This document shows positions 11,939 through 24,081 of a stretch of DNA of 64,000 nt, one piece after another. The notes under the pieces are model-generated. The model was not told the DNA's origin and ran no database searches. It saw only the letters and a list, made by a program, of their open reading frames with translations. Each line of letters starts with the position of its first letter. Position 1 is the first letter of the stretch. Source of the stretch: Serratia symbiotica str. 'Cinara cedri' (GTDB lineage: Bacteria; Pseudomonadota; Gammaproteobacteria; Enterobacterales; Enterobacteriaceae); contig CP002295.1 in the NCBI GenBank assembly GCA_000238975.1, forward strand, positions 496,001 through 560,000, in the 5' to 3' direction. The position numbers were made by a program, and so were the translations under genes.

Positions 11939-13827
11939 GAAATATATGTAATATGTAATATGTAATATGTAATATGTAATATTATATATTACATATATTA
12001 TTAGAGTGTAGAGATAAATGATGTTTATCAAGTAATAATAACTATGACTATATATTACTTATACATAGCTATTTATGCTTGAATATTATGTATTCAATAC
12101 CATTATCAGCTGTAATGATTTATATGTAAGTTGTTTTCTAGTGATTATAATATAAAGCAATGACTAAGAATGTAGTAGATTTATATATTTACTAAAATAA
12201 CTTAGATAATATATATTATAGAATACTTCCTACAATATTACTATGCATGATGATCAGTATCATTTAATGACCATATAGTGTTATTGTTTATCGAATATAA
12301 ATATAATTCTGATTATTAACTTTAGATCATCGATTAATTTTATTGTGTCATTTACTTGCATGTCTGATAGAGAGCTAGTAATAAATATAATGATGGCTAT
12401 TTTCTTATTACACTTATACATAAATAATGCCACAGTAGTATACTGAGCTAGTATAATGTGTTATTTTTATACTGTTAATGACTTAGAGGTTTAGTGCATA
12501 ATAGATAAAAATACTCAAAAAGACATATTAAGATAATAGATATATTAGGCGTTGGAATAACGGTGCTAGCAATATTTAGTAGTTTCTGATAAGCATAATA
12601 ATTATTTGATTATTGGCACAAATAATATTTATATTACGTATTTGGATAGTTAGGATCATTATCCTATTTACTTATTGGATATTTATTTATTTCGTATATA
12701 ATAACAGCTATAAAATAATGATGTTATCATTTATCATATACAGTAATATAATAGTTTATTAATGAAATTTATATAATTATTTTACTGAGGTCAAGGTAAT
12801 AAAATATTTTATTTTTTTAATTTTTTACTACAAATCTTAGTAATTACTGTATATCAGTTTTATCTTGATTAATGCTATAGTATAATATAATATATTGATT
12901 AGTCTGTGGCAGTATACATATTACTAGCACTATATTAGTATACTGATTATAGGTAGTATTAATAACTTGGTGTTAGTTATAATTATATTGGTAAATAATT
13001 AGTTTAAATTTATGCTAACTTATAACAACCCTGGTTAATTATATTTGTGATATAGATACAATTACTTATGGTAATATAAGAAGAGGGATAAATTTAGCAA
13101 ATATTTTATCTATATATTTAATCGCATAATACTTGAACTACGTTATTAAAGTGATTAAATAATTATGTTTATTTGTACTATTTTACTGTACGAAGTGGCT
13201 GATAAATAATTTTATATATGTATTAGTATATTCATGCTATTACATAGCATGATCTTGAGTATTTATAGTGGATACAAAAGAAGTTATTTAGTTATAAACT
13301 TTATCACTAATTTTATTTATCTATATACTTTATAAGTATAGATTTATTGATATTTAGGATACGTATGTGTTAGCCTTGATATCTTCTATTGGCTAAAGAA
13401 TACAATTCTGCTTAGGTAGTTTTAGTTTATCGCATGTATTAGTTAATTTAATAAATATTTTTATAGCTCTACGATATTTAGCTGTCTATAATCTACTAGC
13501 TATAGCTAAAGCAGTTTAGCGGCACTGAGTTTAATACGATTTTAAATGGTCTTGTGTGATATTAATTATATATCTATAATAGTATTATACTTTAGTGAGT
13601 TATCTAGTACAAAATATATTTATATGATTTATCATTTATCATTTAGTGTATTTAAAAGTTAATTGCTGGTCTTCATGAATGACATATATTACTTGTACTA
13701 AAGATTAGATAATTATACTGAATGTAATTTTATTTTTTATCGCAGCTTGCTTCTATCTTCAATGATGGTAAATTTTTATAAAATAATATGTAAAATATAA
13801 CCTAGTCTGCGTCTATTGGGTACATTA
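11939..13827. other. gene-free stretch at the expected sdh position
   Basis: In E. coli sdhCDAB lies upstream of sucA. No intact sdh gene is present. A minus-strand segment near 12550-12600 faintly recalls the SdhB YECILCACC region but not convincingly. A five-copy ATATGTA array sits at 11944-11978. I see nothing else that can be named. Confidence 0.5.
11944..11978. repeat. 7-bp tandem repeat, five copies
   Basis: Five exact ATATGTA units, followed closely by a complementary TATTACATAT, so the array can also fold back on itself. Confidence 0.85.
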
Positions 13828-13917
13828 GATATTTAAGATATTTAAGATATTTAAGATATTTAAGATATTTAAGATATTTAAGATATTTAAGATATTTAAG
13901 ATATTTAAGATATTTAT
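13828..13917. repeat. 9-bp tandem repeat, ten copies
   Basis: Ten units of GATATTTAA in head-to-tail order, the last imperfect, ending about 75 nt beyond the pgm stop codon. There are no spacers, so it is a minisatellite-like array and not a CRISPR. Copy number is likely to differ between strains. Confidence 0.95.
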
Positions 13918-13990
13918 TGAAATTTTATGATGTCGTGGTAGGTATGAATATAATTAAAATAAAAATTTTTATTATATGAACAGAATAATA

Positions 13991-15634
13991 TTATTTAGCA
14001 GGTGTTAGCACACTATTGACAATTTCCACTGCTTCGTGTTCTATTTGCTCACGGTGCCGAACACCTAGAAAACTCTCACAATATATTTTGTAGGCATCTT
14101 CAGTCCCTGAAGGACGTGCAGCAAACCAACCGTTTTTAGTGATTATCTTTAAACCGCCAATGGGCGCGCCATTACCTGGTGCGTTAGTTAAGCGATGAGT
14201 GATTGGATCTCCTCCTAACATGCTAGTATTTACCATATTTGCTGATAGCTTAGATAATGCAATTTTTTGTTTATAACTAGCTGGAGATTGAATGCGATTA
14301 TAGCTGGCTGCGCCAAAGCGTTGTGCTAGATTATTGTAATGCCGCCAAGGATTTTCTCCGGTAATGGCTGTGATTTCTGCTGCTAGTAAACACATGATAA
14401 TACCGTCTTTGTCAGTGGACCAAGGTACTCCATTAAAGCATAGAAATGAAGCTCCAGCACTTTCTTCGCCACTAAATCCTAAGCTTCCATTGAATAAACC
14501 ATTAACAAACCATTTAAAACCAACTGGCATTTCTATTAGTTTGCGACCTAAATTAGTGACTACTTTATCAATCATAGCACTAGAAACTAATGTTTTACCT
14601 ACTGCAACCTCTTTACTCCATTGTGGACGATGCTGGAATAAATAGTTAATAGCTACCGCTAAATAGTGATTAGGGTTCATTAATCCCTGTGGTGTAACGA
14701 TACTGTGTCGGTCATAATCAGGATCGTTAGCAAATGCTAGGTCGAATTTTCCGCTTAGTTCTAATAGACCTGCCATTGCTGATTTGGAGGAGCAGTCCAT
14801 ACGAATAATACCATCATGGTCTAGATGCATAAAACGAAAAGTTTGGTCAATAGAGTCATTTACTAATGTTAGATCTAATTTATAGTACTCCGCTAGTCGC
14901 TGCCAATAGACAATACCTGAACCACCAAGTGGTTCTACCCCTAATTTTAGACCAGATCGCTGAATAGCCACCATGTCAACTACATCTACTAACTTAGTAA
15001 TATATGGCAGTACGAAATCCTTAGTGTGCAAATAACCGCTACGCCATGCTTTATCTAGTGATTGACGATGCACACCTTTTAATTGTAGCGCTAATAATGC
15101 ATTAGCGCGTTTTTCGATCATTGTTGTCAGGTTGGTATTAGCTGGGCCGCCATTTGATGGGTTGTACTTAATACCGCCATCTTCTGGTGGATTGTGGGAT
15201 GGCGTAATTATTATACCATCTGCCTGTGCCTTATTGTGACGATTATGACATAGGATAGCATGCGATATTGATGGTGTAGGTGTAAAGCCGTTGTTTTCCT
15301 GTACAATGACATTAATATCGTTAGCAGTAAGCACTTCTAGTACTGAAATAAAGGCCGGTTCTGATAGTGCATGAGTATCCTTACCTACATAGCAAGGGCC
15401 TATCACTCCTTGCTGCTGACGTACTTCAGCAATTGCTTGAGTAATAGCAAGAATATGTGCTTCGTTAAAGCTATAGTGCATTGCGCTCCCTCGATGTCCG
15501 GAGGTACCAAATTTTACTGCATGAGAAACATTGCTTATCTCTGGTAGTAATACATAATACTGTGATATCAACTGAGCTACGTTGATTAAATCGCTTTGCC
15601 GGGCTGGTTGTCCTGCACGTAGATTATTTGTCAT
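13991..15634 (-). CDS. pgm: phosphoglucomutase
   Basis: Pgm interconverts glucose 1-phosphate and glucose 6-phosphate, feeding UDP-glucose and cell-surface sugars. The product is 547 residues, one more than E. coli. KFGTSGHRG near residue 40, the active-site serine loop TPSHNPP near 144, the metal loop DPDYDRH and the phosphate-binding [10 protein letters not shown] near the C-terminus are intact. I start at the ATG at 15634 because AAGGAG lies 6 nt upstream and the protein then aligns from the first residues ([11 protein letters not shown]); the longer reading frame to 15682 is unsupported. The decayed seqA ends 33 nt upstream, the arrangement known from E. coli, so pgm has probably inherited or replaced the seqA promoter. 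Confidence 0.97.
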   Translation of the reverse strand: MTNNLRAGQPARQSDLINVAQLISQYYVLLPEISNVSHAVKFGTSGHRGSAMHYSFNEAHILAITQAIAEVRQQQGVIGPCYVGKDTHALSEPAFISVLEVLTANDINVIVQENNGFTPTPSISHAILCHNRHNKAQADGIIITPSHNPPEDGGIKYNPSNGGPANTNLTTMIEKRANALLALQLKGVHRQSLDKAWRSGYLHTKDFVLPYITKLVDVVDMVAIQRSGLKLGVEPLGGSGIVYWQRLAEYYKLDLTLVNDSIDQTFRFMHLDHDGIIRMDCSSKSAMAGLLELSGKFDLAFANDPDYDRHSIVTPQGLMNPNHYLAVAINYLFQHRPQWSKEVAVGKTLVSSAMIDKVVTNLGRKLIEMPVGFKWFVNGLFNGSLGFSGEESAGASFLCFNGVPWSTDKDGIIMCLLAAEITAITGENPWRHYNNLAQRFGAASYNRIQSPASYKQKIALSKLSANMVNTSMLGGDPITHRLTNAPGNGAPIGGLKIITKNGWFAARPSGTEDAYKIYCESFLGVRHREQIEHEAVEIVNSVLTPAK

Positions 15635-15666
15635 CGATATCTCCTTTTGATCAATGTTATCTCGTG

Positions 15667-16191
15667 TCAGATGGTCCCGCAAACTTTCTTATTTAGTTCT
15701 ATTTGCCACCGTATAGCGTATATAATATTTTCTATAATGCTTAGTTGTTAGTCGGTATTGTTATTAGTTATCATCTAATAATAGGTACCTAGAATATGCC
15801 TTAGCATGACTGCTTTATCATTAGTGATTAGGGTTTGTAGCTATCTGACTAAATAAGTATTGGGTACATCTCTTTAAATATGGGAGTTAGTAGAAGAACT
15901 GGTGGTATTAGTATTATGAATCTTAATAGTGCTAGCATAGCATTATCATAGGTATTGCAATACTTAGTGTATCAATTTAAATAGTAGCAGTATACTTATC
16001 GTGAGTGCAATATTAAACGCTATTGACATAGGAACATATTTCTTTTTACGAATCAATAGTAATTATTACTTATATTTACTTGGCGTTAAATTTTAGCGTA
16101 TGACTTAAAATATCAGGCATATTATTACTCATATGATTCTTCTTACTAGTTATAGTAGAGTAAAATGTTTATTAATTGCAATAGTTATTAT
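15667..16191 (-). pseudogene. seqA: decayed seqA, negative regulator of replication initiation
   Basis: Directly upstream of pgm, where E. coli has seqA, the minus strand reads a SeqA fossil from end to end. The C-terminus [10 protein letters not shown] plus a TGA matches ELIEKVCGTI; HILGTYY-stop-MITN matches HVPGTPYWVITN; PDILSHTLKF matches SDILRRMLKF in the N-terminal oligomerisation part. The start codon is ATA and at least four in-frame stops occur, mostly one base from the ancestral Trp, Arg or Ile codon. About 525 nt remain of the usual 546. SeqA sequesters hemimethylated GATC sites at oriC; its loss implies relaxed initiation control. Confidence 0.92.
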
Positions 16192-17058
16192 CTATCTATC
16201 TATGATTTGAACTTAGTAACTAAAGTTATATTCTCTATTTAAGTACTATTTTATATAAAATAAGAATATATCGTTAACATTGTTAGCATATCAGAATAGA
16301 GCGTTTAGATTAAGAATAATAATATATGTTTTAATTTTTATTTTTATAATTTACATTTTTTATTTTAATAAAAATGTCTTTATCTAAATATTTTAGTAAA
16401 CATTTATTAAAAAATAGAGATATGTAACTAAAAAGATAAGTATTAATCAGAGGACAGTATAATAATTTATTATTTTCTCGTTGTTGTGATTATTTGAGTA
16501 GGGAAATTATTAATTTTATTTAGTTTGTAATATAGTATGTTGTAATCAAGTCTAGATACTATAATTTAATTTAGTTATTTATTATAATATATTTGCTATT
16601 TTATTTTCAATGCGCTTTATGGTAAGTAAAGTAATAGTCTTTTACTTTATTATATAAATTTTAGTTATGTTCACCTATAATATAAAGTATTGTAATGAAT
16701 GTTATTATATAAAAGTTATTATATAAGATTTATTATATATCTTAAATATATATAATGTGTATCTTTGATAAAGATGAATGCTTATTATAGTTTTGGTAAA
16801 AAATTTTTAATAATTAGAATTATATTACCTTATGTCTTAGGAAATTGCTGCTATTAATAGATTTGAGTAATTATTTCAGTATAGACACGCATCTTTGTAA
16901 TACATTTTATTGCAGTATATAGATTGTTTATTGTTAATTAGTATTAAATAAGCATCCTTCCTTCATTTTAGAGATTATGCTTCATATATTTATTAGATAG
17001 TACGTACGTAAGGTAATCATTGTATAGAAAGCTAGAATAACTTATAGTGTATTTAGTT

Positions 17059-17082
17059 ACTGCCTGACTATAGATAGGCAGT
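17059..17082. other. small GC-containing hairpin
   Basis: Arms ACTGCCT and AGGCAGT enclose a 10-nt loop. It stands out against the surrounding AT-rich DNA. No T-run follows closely, so a terminator role is only possible as a relic. Confidence 0.4.
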
Positions 17083-17993
17083 TAGGTGATGTCTTTTTAA
17101 AACTAGCAAGGAGTTACTTATTTAGCAAGACTTGTATGTATTAATGTGTTAATACGTCACTTGATCTTAACAATTTTAGTTATTTAGCAATACTTATTCT
17201 CTTGGTTTGGCATTTTCTTTTAGGCTAAAATTAGATTTTGCTAACAGTTAAGTCGCTAAATGTTCTAGTTTGTATCTAATGATGTTTGTAGTACTAATGA
17301 ATTATAGTCTAATTTTTAATTATAATTAATATATTGATACTGACTTATATTGGTTAAGTCAGCAAAACATATACAGTTTATTAATAAAATTATCTATATT
17401 TAATTATATAGGATTGTTATTTTTAGTAAAAGCGCAGTTGTGCTGGCTGCGAATTAGAGAAAGAATAGATATTCTAGAACTGTAGATTACGCTGATGCAG
17501 TGTTGTGATATGTATTGAATTCTAAATACTCTATACTCATGCATATTTTATAAACACAGATGTTACTTGTAGTTAGTAACTAGATTATAGTTAAATATGT
17601 AGAGGGTACTGCTAATGCATAATATTGTATATATCTTTAAGATCTTAAATTTACTCCACCTAAACGTTGATTATATTTAGCTGCTTGTAGTAAGTATTGA
17701 TGATATAGATTGAGTTTTAGTATAGTAAACTATGTGTGTTATATGTCGTTTAGAGGATGAAGTTTAAGTATATATATGCTAATTATTGTAGTTAAGCTTG
17801 ATAGTTTTTGATGGTGTTAGGACGATTTCTATGCAATTAGCTGAGTTACTTGTTAGCTATGATTTATTATACTATATTAATAAATATTATCTTTTGCAAT
17901 AATAAAAGGATACTGCTATTGCTTATAAACGTTCATGTTATCACTATAAGTAATACTTTTTGATATCTATCTATTAGCAGATGTGTTAATATA

Positions 17994-18025
17994 ACCGTTT
18001 ATTTAGCATACCGTTTATTTAGCAT
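17994..18025. repeat. 16-bp perfect tandem duplication
   Basis: Two adjacent identical copies of ACCGTTTATTTAGCAT in gene-free DNA. Confidence 0.9.
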
Positions 18026-18440
18026 ATTGATATTATAAATATTAATGTTCTCTAGTTATTTTTTACTAATTATTCATCTTTTGATTTTATTTTTTTAAAA
18101 CTAGGTTATAAATATTATTCAGGTGATCAAATAATATTTATCTATAATTGGATATATAATAATTACATATTATTTTATTTCAAATAGCTTTATATGCGCT
18201 ATTGTGTCTATATAGTGTTTTGCTAAGGTTAAATAAATATCCTAACTAGGTATATCTTTCATGTATAATAATATTATATTAGGTAGTAATTAAACTAATA
18301 TATAAATCTAGATAAAGATAATTTAATTCTTATTAATAAATGATTAAATAATAATTTATCTTTTATCTTGTAGTCATGGAAAGATAATCAAGAGATTAAT
18401 AATATGTTTGGGATATTGTAATTAATTAGGCTTAAACATA

Positions 18441-19652
18441 GTTACTTAAATAATGAGTAAAATACTTACTCTAATGTAGAGTAATATTATTTAAATATTA
18501 GAATGATTTATATATCTCTCTAATAGCTTAAATAATTTAATTATATTTTTCCAGAGAAAATGCTATGAGTCCAGCGGGTAGTATTTCTAGAGTTCTCTTT
18601 AGTTGATTCAGTGTATTATGTATTATAATAGGTAGGTCATTATAGGAAATTTGTGCGAATCTATTGTAGGTCATATATACAGTTCTGCAAAAATATTTTA
18701 ATCATATATTAAATAGTTAAAGATATAGATTAAATAGTGATAAATTTTTTAATTTTGTTCCTCTAAGGATAGGAATGACCATTTAATTGTATATTAAATC
18801 TGAAAGTGCTTAGATCAGATAAAATGGGATATTATTATTAAGTTACATAACATAACAATTACTGTGTATATAGCAAGACTAGTAACTAGTATATAGTAAC
18901 TTACTATGATTGTACTACTAAGTTAATTATTTATTTTTAGATAGCAGTAAATATAAAACATATTTTAAAATGAATATCAATATGTTATATCTTTTTATTT
19001 AAAGCATTAATTATATTTTGTATTTTCTGAGTACTAGAAAATTATAAGTAGTGTGAGTTATCTTGCAGTATATAGTATTGGTTTTTCGTGCTGTGTATGA
19101 TGATGCCTAATGACTTTATGATAATTCTAGACAGCTATCTATGTTCATGTGTTTATTATGCATTGTTGAAATTTTATTTCATACTAAGATATTTAGCAAT
19201 ATATATTAACTATTAATTATTTAGTTAAGTAGTGTTATCTAGGTTAATTTGATTTTATTCTAGTAGTACTTATCTACATTAATTTTTTATTGTTCTAGGT
19301 ATTGAACTGACCCTATCTCTCCCTGTAGCAAATATCTTGATTTTTATTTTTATTTTTAGGAGAATTAGGTAATGATCTAATTTTTTAGTGACGGAATATT
19401 ATTAATCATAATATATATAAAATATATTATTTGATCTTATCTTTTGATAAAGATAAAAAAAGGATTATTTATGTATACGGTGGGCCATGTTTTGATTTAT
19501 TTTAGTATTTAGATGTTACAAGCATATATTAGCTATTTAATATGATGGCAAGTATATATATTAAGTTATAATTTATAATATGATTTTAATGATGAGCTTC
19601 AGGTGATTTAGTATTATAGCTAATACCATAAGTTTTGTAGTTAAAATATCTC
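18441..19652 (-). pseudogene. dacA: decayed dacA, D-alanyl-D-alanine carboxypeptidase (PBP5)
   Basis: An uninterrupted 44-codon run starting at 18680 on the minus strand matches the C-terminal domain of E. coli PBP5: VYMTYNR for VYLTIPR, and AGLIAFSLE for VGTINFQLD at the same spacing. E. coli has dacA two genes away from mrdB in this orientation. Beyond that run stops appear and no full reading frame exists; the limits are projected from the 403-residue E. coli protein, and the catalytic N-terminal half was not recovered. Loss of this trimming enzyme leaves the PBP2/RodA pair next door intact. Confidence 0.68.
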
Positions 19653-20554
19653 AGTAGTTTAATTATAGCATGAGTTTTTGGGCGATTCTTCACTCACTAT
19701 TACATAGTTACGCGCATGTGGTACTATACTAGGTTATGAGTAATAATCTATGATCTTATTAAATAATTATGTATTTAGGTTGTATATTGCTATTTTGGGC
19801 TACAATGCTACTCTATTTTGAGTAGAATGTATATTCTATAGTGTATATACTAGTTTTAATATGATTATATTATAGATAATACTACGCTGTAGTGCTATAT
19901 TCATAATTATCTTTTATTTTGCAAAAGTTTGCTATTTGTCTATTATTTTAACTGATCATATTTTGTTTATTAGATATATTATAAAATAGCACAGTAGCAT
20001 GCTGATTGATAAATAGGTACTATAGCATTGTAGTGTTTAGGTCTTTAGTTAGTACGTATCTATGCCCTAGAATATAGATACGTATATTAGTATTTAAGAT
20101 ATTACAGTTAGTAAATTAAAGGCGCGGAATTTTATGATATATGGAAAGCTAGATATTTTATTTTTTTAATTAATTTAGTTGACGCCGTCAGTAAGTGATA
20201 GAATTAATAACTGCTAGATTATAATTATATACAGTTATAAAACGTGATTCATTATTTAATACACAGCACGTATATGTGTTTATAATACTGTATTAGTTTA
20301 TTATAATTTATAATTTATAATTTATAATTTATAATTTATAGTTTACTTAATTATTTAAGTTTATATAGTTATGCGCATTTCTTAATTAAATAATATTGAC
20401 GAGTAATTTATTTAGGGAGAGATGTATAATGGGATATTAAAGTAAAAGGATGTTATAATTCTGTATTATTCAAACGTTTTAGATAATTAGTATGCATAGA
20501 AAGCAGTATAATGCTATTACTTTCTTTAATATATTATTTATATATTACTGTCTT
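19653..20554. other. gene-free stretch, expected rlpA position
   Basis: rlpA sits between dacA and mrdB in E. coli, and the remaining 0.9 kb fits a shortened relic, but I could not read any RlpA motif. It contains a 7-bp repeat array at 20302-20340. Confidence 0.5.
20302..20340. repeat. 7-bp tandem repeat, five to six copies
   Basis: Head-to-tail TATAATT units, the last one partial, about 215 nt downstream of the mrdB stop. Confidence 0.9.
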
Positions 20555-21667
20555 TTATAAAATCTTAGATAAAATCTTCCTATGCGTATGAATAGACATA
20601 ATAATGCCAAAGCCAGCCATTAAGACAATAAGTGCTGAGCCTCCATAACTAACTAGAGGCAAGGGTATACCAACTACAGGTACAATACCACTTACCATAC
20701 CAATATTAATAAATACATAAACAAAAAGAATTAGTATTAGGCCGCCGACCATTACTCTACCAAAGATAGTTTGTGCGCTAGCGGCGATCATAAGTCCTCG
20801 AATAATCATTAATAAGTATAGCATTAATAGCACTAATACTCCTATTAACCCTAATTCCTCCGCTAAGACAGCAAAGATAAAGTCAGTATGCCGTTCTGGA
20901 AGAAATTCCAATTGTGATTGAGTGCCATGTAGCCAACCTTTACCTATTAGGCCTCCAGAACCAATAGCGATCTTCGATTGAATAATATGATAGCCGGCAC
21001 CAAGTGGATCGCTTTCTGGATCTAGTAGCATCATGATGCGCTCGCGTTGATATCCATGCATTAGAAAAAACCACTGCACCGGGATAAATACTGCCATTAG
21101 TATAATAGCAATAGTTATTAGTTTCCAACTTATGCCGGCTAGGAATAGGACGAATAAACCGGCAGCAGCGATTAGAATTGATGTGCCTAGGTCTGGTTGA
21201 GCGGCAACTAATAGGGCTGGCAATAAGATTAGCACTAATGCAATGCCTGTATTTTTAAGCGAAGGTGGGCATAGATCGCGGTTCATAAAACGTGCTGCCA
21301 TTAGAGGTACAGAAATCTTAGCTATTTCTGATGGTTGGAAGCGTATAAAACCTAGTTCAAGCCAGCGTTGCGCACCCTTACTAATCTGGCCAGAGATATC
21401 TACTAGTATTAGTAAGATTATAGAGAGAATATATAGATATGGCGCCCAGATTTCATAGACCCGTGGTGGTATCTGTGCCATTACGCCTAGTACAATCAAA
21501 CCTATAATAATTTGCGCAATCTTACGGTCCATCATACTAGTATCCTGACCACAAGCACTCCACATCATGAATATGCTATAAATCAGCAAAGCTAAAATAA
21601 GAAATAGTAACGTAGGATCAATATGTATTTTAGCCCAGATAAAGCCTTTTTGTTTATTTCTAGTCAT
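20555..21667 (-). CDS. mrdB: peptidoglycan glycosyltransferase RodA
   Basis: RodA is the SEDS-family polymerase that makes glycan strands with PBP2 in the rod-shape elongation complex. The 370-residue length equals E. coli RodA, with around ten hydrophobic membrane segments. Family hallmarks seen are [11 protein letters not shown] and [10 protein letters not shown] in the first half, [14 protein letters not shown] with the catalytic-loop acidic residue near 255, and [11 protein letters not shown] near the C-terminus. It follows mrdA by 33 nt, forming a two-gene transcription unit. Both are intact, so the cell probably still builds a lateral wall. Confidence 0.97.
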   Translation of the reverse strand: MTRNKQKGFIWAKIHIDPTLLFLILALLIYSIFMMWSACGQDTSMMDRKIAQIIIGLIVLGVMAQIPPRVYEIWAPYLYILSIILLILVDISGQISKGAQRWLELGFIRFQPSEIAKISVPLMAARFMNRDLCPPSLKNTGIALVLILLPALLVAAQPDLGTSILIAAAGLFVLFLAGISWKLITIAIILMAVFIPVQWFFLMHGYQRERIMMLLDPESDPLGAGYHIIQSKIAIGSGGLIGKGWLHGTQSQLEFLPERHTDFIFAVLAEELGLIGVLVLLMLYLLMIIRGLMIAASAQTIFGRVMVGGLILILFVYVFINIGMVSGIVPVVGIPLPLVSYGGSALIVLMAGFGIIMSIHTHRKILSKIL

Positions 21668-21700
21668 GTTTATCTTTTTAATGATTTTTACATTAGAAGA

Positions 21701-23575
21701 TCATGAAGTTCTATTGGGTAGTATATGATTATCACTATTATCCAATAGGATATAATCAAGAATTTGACGAGTAATGGTTCCAGCAGCGGTTCCGGCTCCA
21801 CCATTTTCTAAAATGATGGCCACTGATACTGTAGGATGATCGTACGGTGCAAAAGCAGTCATAAGCTTATGATCACGAAGGTGTTCTTCTATTTTATGAG
21901 TATTGTAGGTGGCGTAGCCAAATACCTGCGCTGTACCAGATTTTGCAGCAGCATGATAAGGAGCGTCTACAAAATAATGACGTGCAGTACCGTTAGGGCG
22001 ATTAGCAACGCCATACATACCATCTTTAGTAATCTCCCAGCAGTTAGGGTCAACATCACTAATCTTCATGTTATCTGTCTGATGGAATTCTACTAACACC
22101 TCGTTACCTTTAGTACTTTGTAGCAGATGCGGTGTTTTAATGTGGCCATTATTAATTAGAGTATTAAGCGCCTTAGACATTTGGATTGGGGTGGCAGTCC
22201 AGTATCCTTGGCCTATGCCAACTGAAATGGTATCACCTTGATACCATGGTTTTTTATAACGTTTGATTTTCCAGTCACGGGTTGGCATTAATCCGGAACG
22301 CTCTTCATATAGATCGATGCCGGTATATTGTCCGTAACCAAATTTAGTTAACCAGCTCGATAGCCGATCGATACCCATATCGTAAGCTAATTGATAGAAG
22401 AAAGTATCTGCGGATTCTTCCAGTGCTTTAGTAATATTTAGGTAACCATGACCCGATTTCTTCCAGTCATGGAATCGTTTTTTTAGCCCTGGCAATTGCC
22501 ACCAACCAGGATCGAAAATAATAGTATTTTTAGTTATAACCCCAGCGCTGAGCGCTGAAACGGCAATGTAAGGTTTTACCGTTGAAGCTGGCGGGTATAA
22601 TCCCTGAGTAGCACGATTCATTAGCGGTCTATTTGGGTCGTTAAGAAGCATTTGATATTTTTTGTTAGAAATGCCATCAACAAATAAGTTTGCATCATAG
22701 CTAGGGTTAGAAACCATTGCTAGGATGCTCCCAGTCTGTGGATTACTCACTACAACAGCAGCTCGGCTACCAACTAGTAACCGTTCAATATACTGTTGAA
22801 GATTTAAATCTAACGTTAAGTATACATCTTGACCGGCAGTAGGTAGTCGTTCGTGTAGTTGGCGAATCATTCTACCACGGTTATTTACTTCTACCTCTTT
22901 ATAACCAGTTTTACCATGTAATGTATTTTCATAATAGCGCTCAATGCCTAATTTACCGATATCACGAGTAGCGGCGTAATTATCAAGTTTACTGTTTTTA
23001 TTTAATTCTTTGATATCACGATCATTAATCTTTGATACGTAGCCAATAACATGGGTTAGGGTAGAGCCATAAGGGTAGTAGCGTCGTTGGTATCCCCTCA
23101 TTTCCACGCCTGGAAAACGAAACTGATTAATTGCAAAGCGAGCAATTTGTACTTCATTGAGCGCTAATTTCACGGGGATTGATACAAAGCATCGTGAATG
23201 TTTACGTATTTCTTCAAAATGAATAATATCATTATCTGTTAAATCTACCACCTCACGTAGTGCTTGCAAAGTGTCATTAAGATTATTCACTTTACCGGGA
23301 ATGAGCTCTAATTGATAAATCGTACGATTAATTGCTAGTGGAATGCCTTTACGGTCATATATAACACCACGGCTGGGTGCAATAGGTACTAACTTAATAT
23401 GGTTTTTATTAGAGCGGGTACGGTAATCCTTAAAATGAATAATTTGTAGATAATATTGATTAGTGATCAGGATGACACTCAGTGCAAGGATAACTAATAA
23501 CGCCACTAAAGTACGGCGTATAAATAGGGCGTGTTCAGCTGTATAGTCGCGAAAAGGATTATGTTTTATTTTCAT
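21701..23575 (-). CDS. mrdA: penicillin-binding protein 2, elongation transpeptidase
   Basis: PBP2 crosslinks peptidoglycan during elongation, working with RodA in the inner membrane. A single N-terminal membrane segment (about residues 20-45) is followed by the pedestal domain and the transpeptidase domain with ASTVKPYIA (catalytic Ser in STVK, near residue 330), SADTF and KSGTAQVF. The product of 624 residues compares with 633 in E. coli; the C-terminal tail is shorter. I start at the ATG at 23575, which aligns with the E. coli start; a GTG five codons upstream (23590) opens the same frame but adds unmatched residues. The rlmH relic ends 38 nt upstream. Confidence 0.97.
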   Translation of the reverse strand: MKIKHNPFRDYTAEHALFIRRTLVALLVILALSVILITNQYYLQIIHFKDYRTRSNKNHIKLVPIAPSRGVIYDRKGIPLAINRTIYQLELIPGKVNNLNDTLQALREVVDLTDNDIIHFEEIRKHSRCFVSIPVKLALNEVQIARFAINQFRFPGVEMRGYQRRYYPYGSTLTHVIGYVSKINDRDIKELNKNSKLDNYAATRDIGKLGIERYYENTLHGKTGYKEVEVNNRGRMIRQLHERLPTAGQDVYLTLDLNLQQYIERLLVGSRAAVVVSNPQTGSILAMVSNPSYDANLFVDGISNKKYQMLLNDPNRPLMNRATQGLYPPASTVKPYIAVSALSAGVITKNTIIFDPGWWQLPGLKKRFHDWKKSGHGYLNITKALEESADTFFYQLAYDMGIDRLSSWLTKFGYGQYTGIDLYEERSGLMPTRDWKIKRYKKPWYQGDTISVGIGQGYWTATPIQMSKALNTLINNGHIKTPHLLQSTKGNEVLVEFHQTDNMKISDVDPNCWEITKDGMYGVANRPNGTARHYFVDAPYHAAAKSGTAQVFGYATYNTHKIEEHLRDHKLMTAFAPYDHPTVSVAIILENGGAGTAAGTITRQILDYILLDNSDNHILPNRTS

Positions 23576-23613
23576 GCCGCTACTTTTCACTTTAATTTTA
23601 CGGTTCTCAATTA

Positions 23614-24081
23614 TTATTTCCGCTTATTAGGTGATGTATTGCGATATCTCTAGGTACGGTAGAGGCTTGTGTCACTAAAATGCGCACTAAAGGGTGTGTG
23701 AGGTCAACACTGAGAGCTACTAGCTTTATTATTTTATGACTTTGCGCTCTAGGTATTAGTTACTCTTTTCGTTAAGTAAAAGGTTAATGGTTATAATAAT
23801 CATGCTTCTAGTTCTCAAACTTCTATGTTAGTTGTTGTATATTCTATATTCTGAACACAATATCCATTGTAGCAATATAGTTATCTTTATCTACTGTCTT
23901 TAACATATGCGTGTGTTCTTTTTTAGTATTTATTTAATAGTAGCGTTTTATGTTCGCTTAATATCTCGTATTTGATTAAGATGAATACTATTTTTTCGGT
24001 AAAGCAATGCTAATAATATATAAAGTATATTTGCACTAAGTATGATATTTTAATATCAATTGTTACTCCTAGTGGTTTTTA
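23614..24081 (-). pseudogene. rlmH: decayed rlmH, 23S rRNA pseudouridine-1915 methyltransferase
   Basis: The interval between mrdA and nadD holds an RlmH fossil of almost exactly the E. coli length (468 nt). Minus-strand anchors in order are KISYLVQ for KMPDWVQ, a DIKR match, EHTHML for EGEQML, SxxLSVLT for SWSLSALT with three adjacent codons turned to stops, and SLYR followed by a stop where Trp stood. The family acts at the ribosomal decoding centre as a SPOUT methyltransferase. Because indels nearly balance, decay has been mainly by substitution. Confidence 0.86.

Larger units (their letters stand above)
16192..18440. other. gene-free stretch, expected lipA/lipB/ybeD region
   Basis: A rearrangement junction must lie in this stretch, because seqA-pgm on the left and dacA-mrdB on the right are not neighbours in E. 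coli. Near 18190-18240 the minus strand faintly resembles YbeD, which would follow dacA. A 7-bp-stem hairpin (17059-17082) and a 16-bp tandem duplication (17994-18025) are the only clear structures. Confidence 0.45.

Noticed and set aside
13828-13917. Regular repeat array considered as CRISPR
   Set aside because: Units are 9 bp and contiguous, without spacers, and no cas gene is present.
14364-14645. 93-codon frame antisense to pgm
   Set aside because: A shadow of the pgm reading frame; pgm is clearly coding. The same applies to frames opposite mrdA, mrdB, holA, leuS, nagE, glnS, yadH and pcnB.
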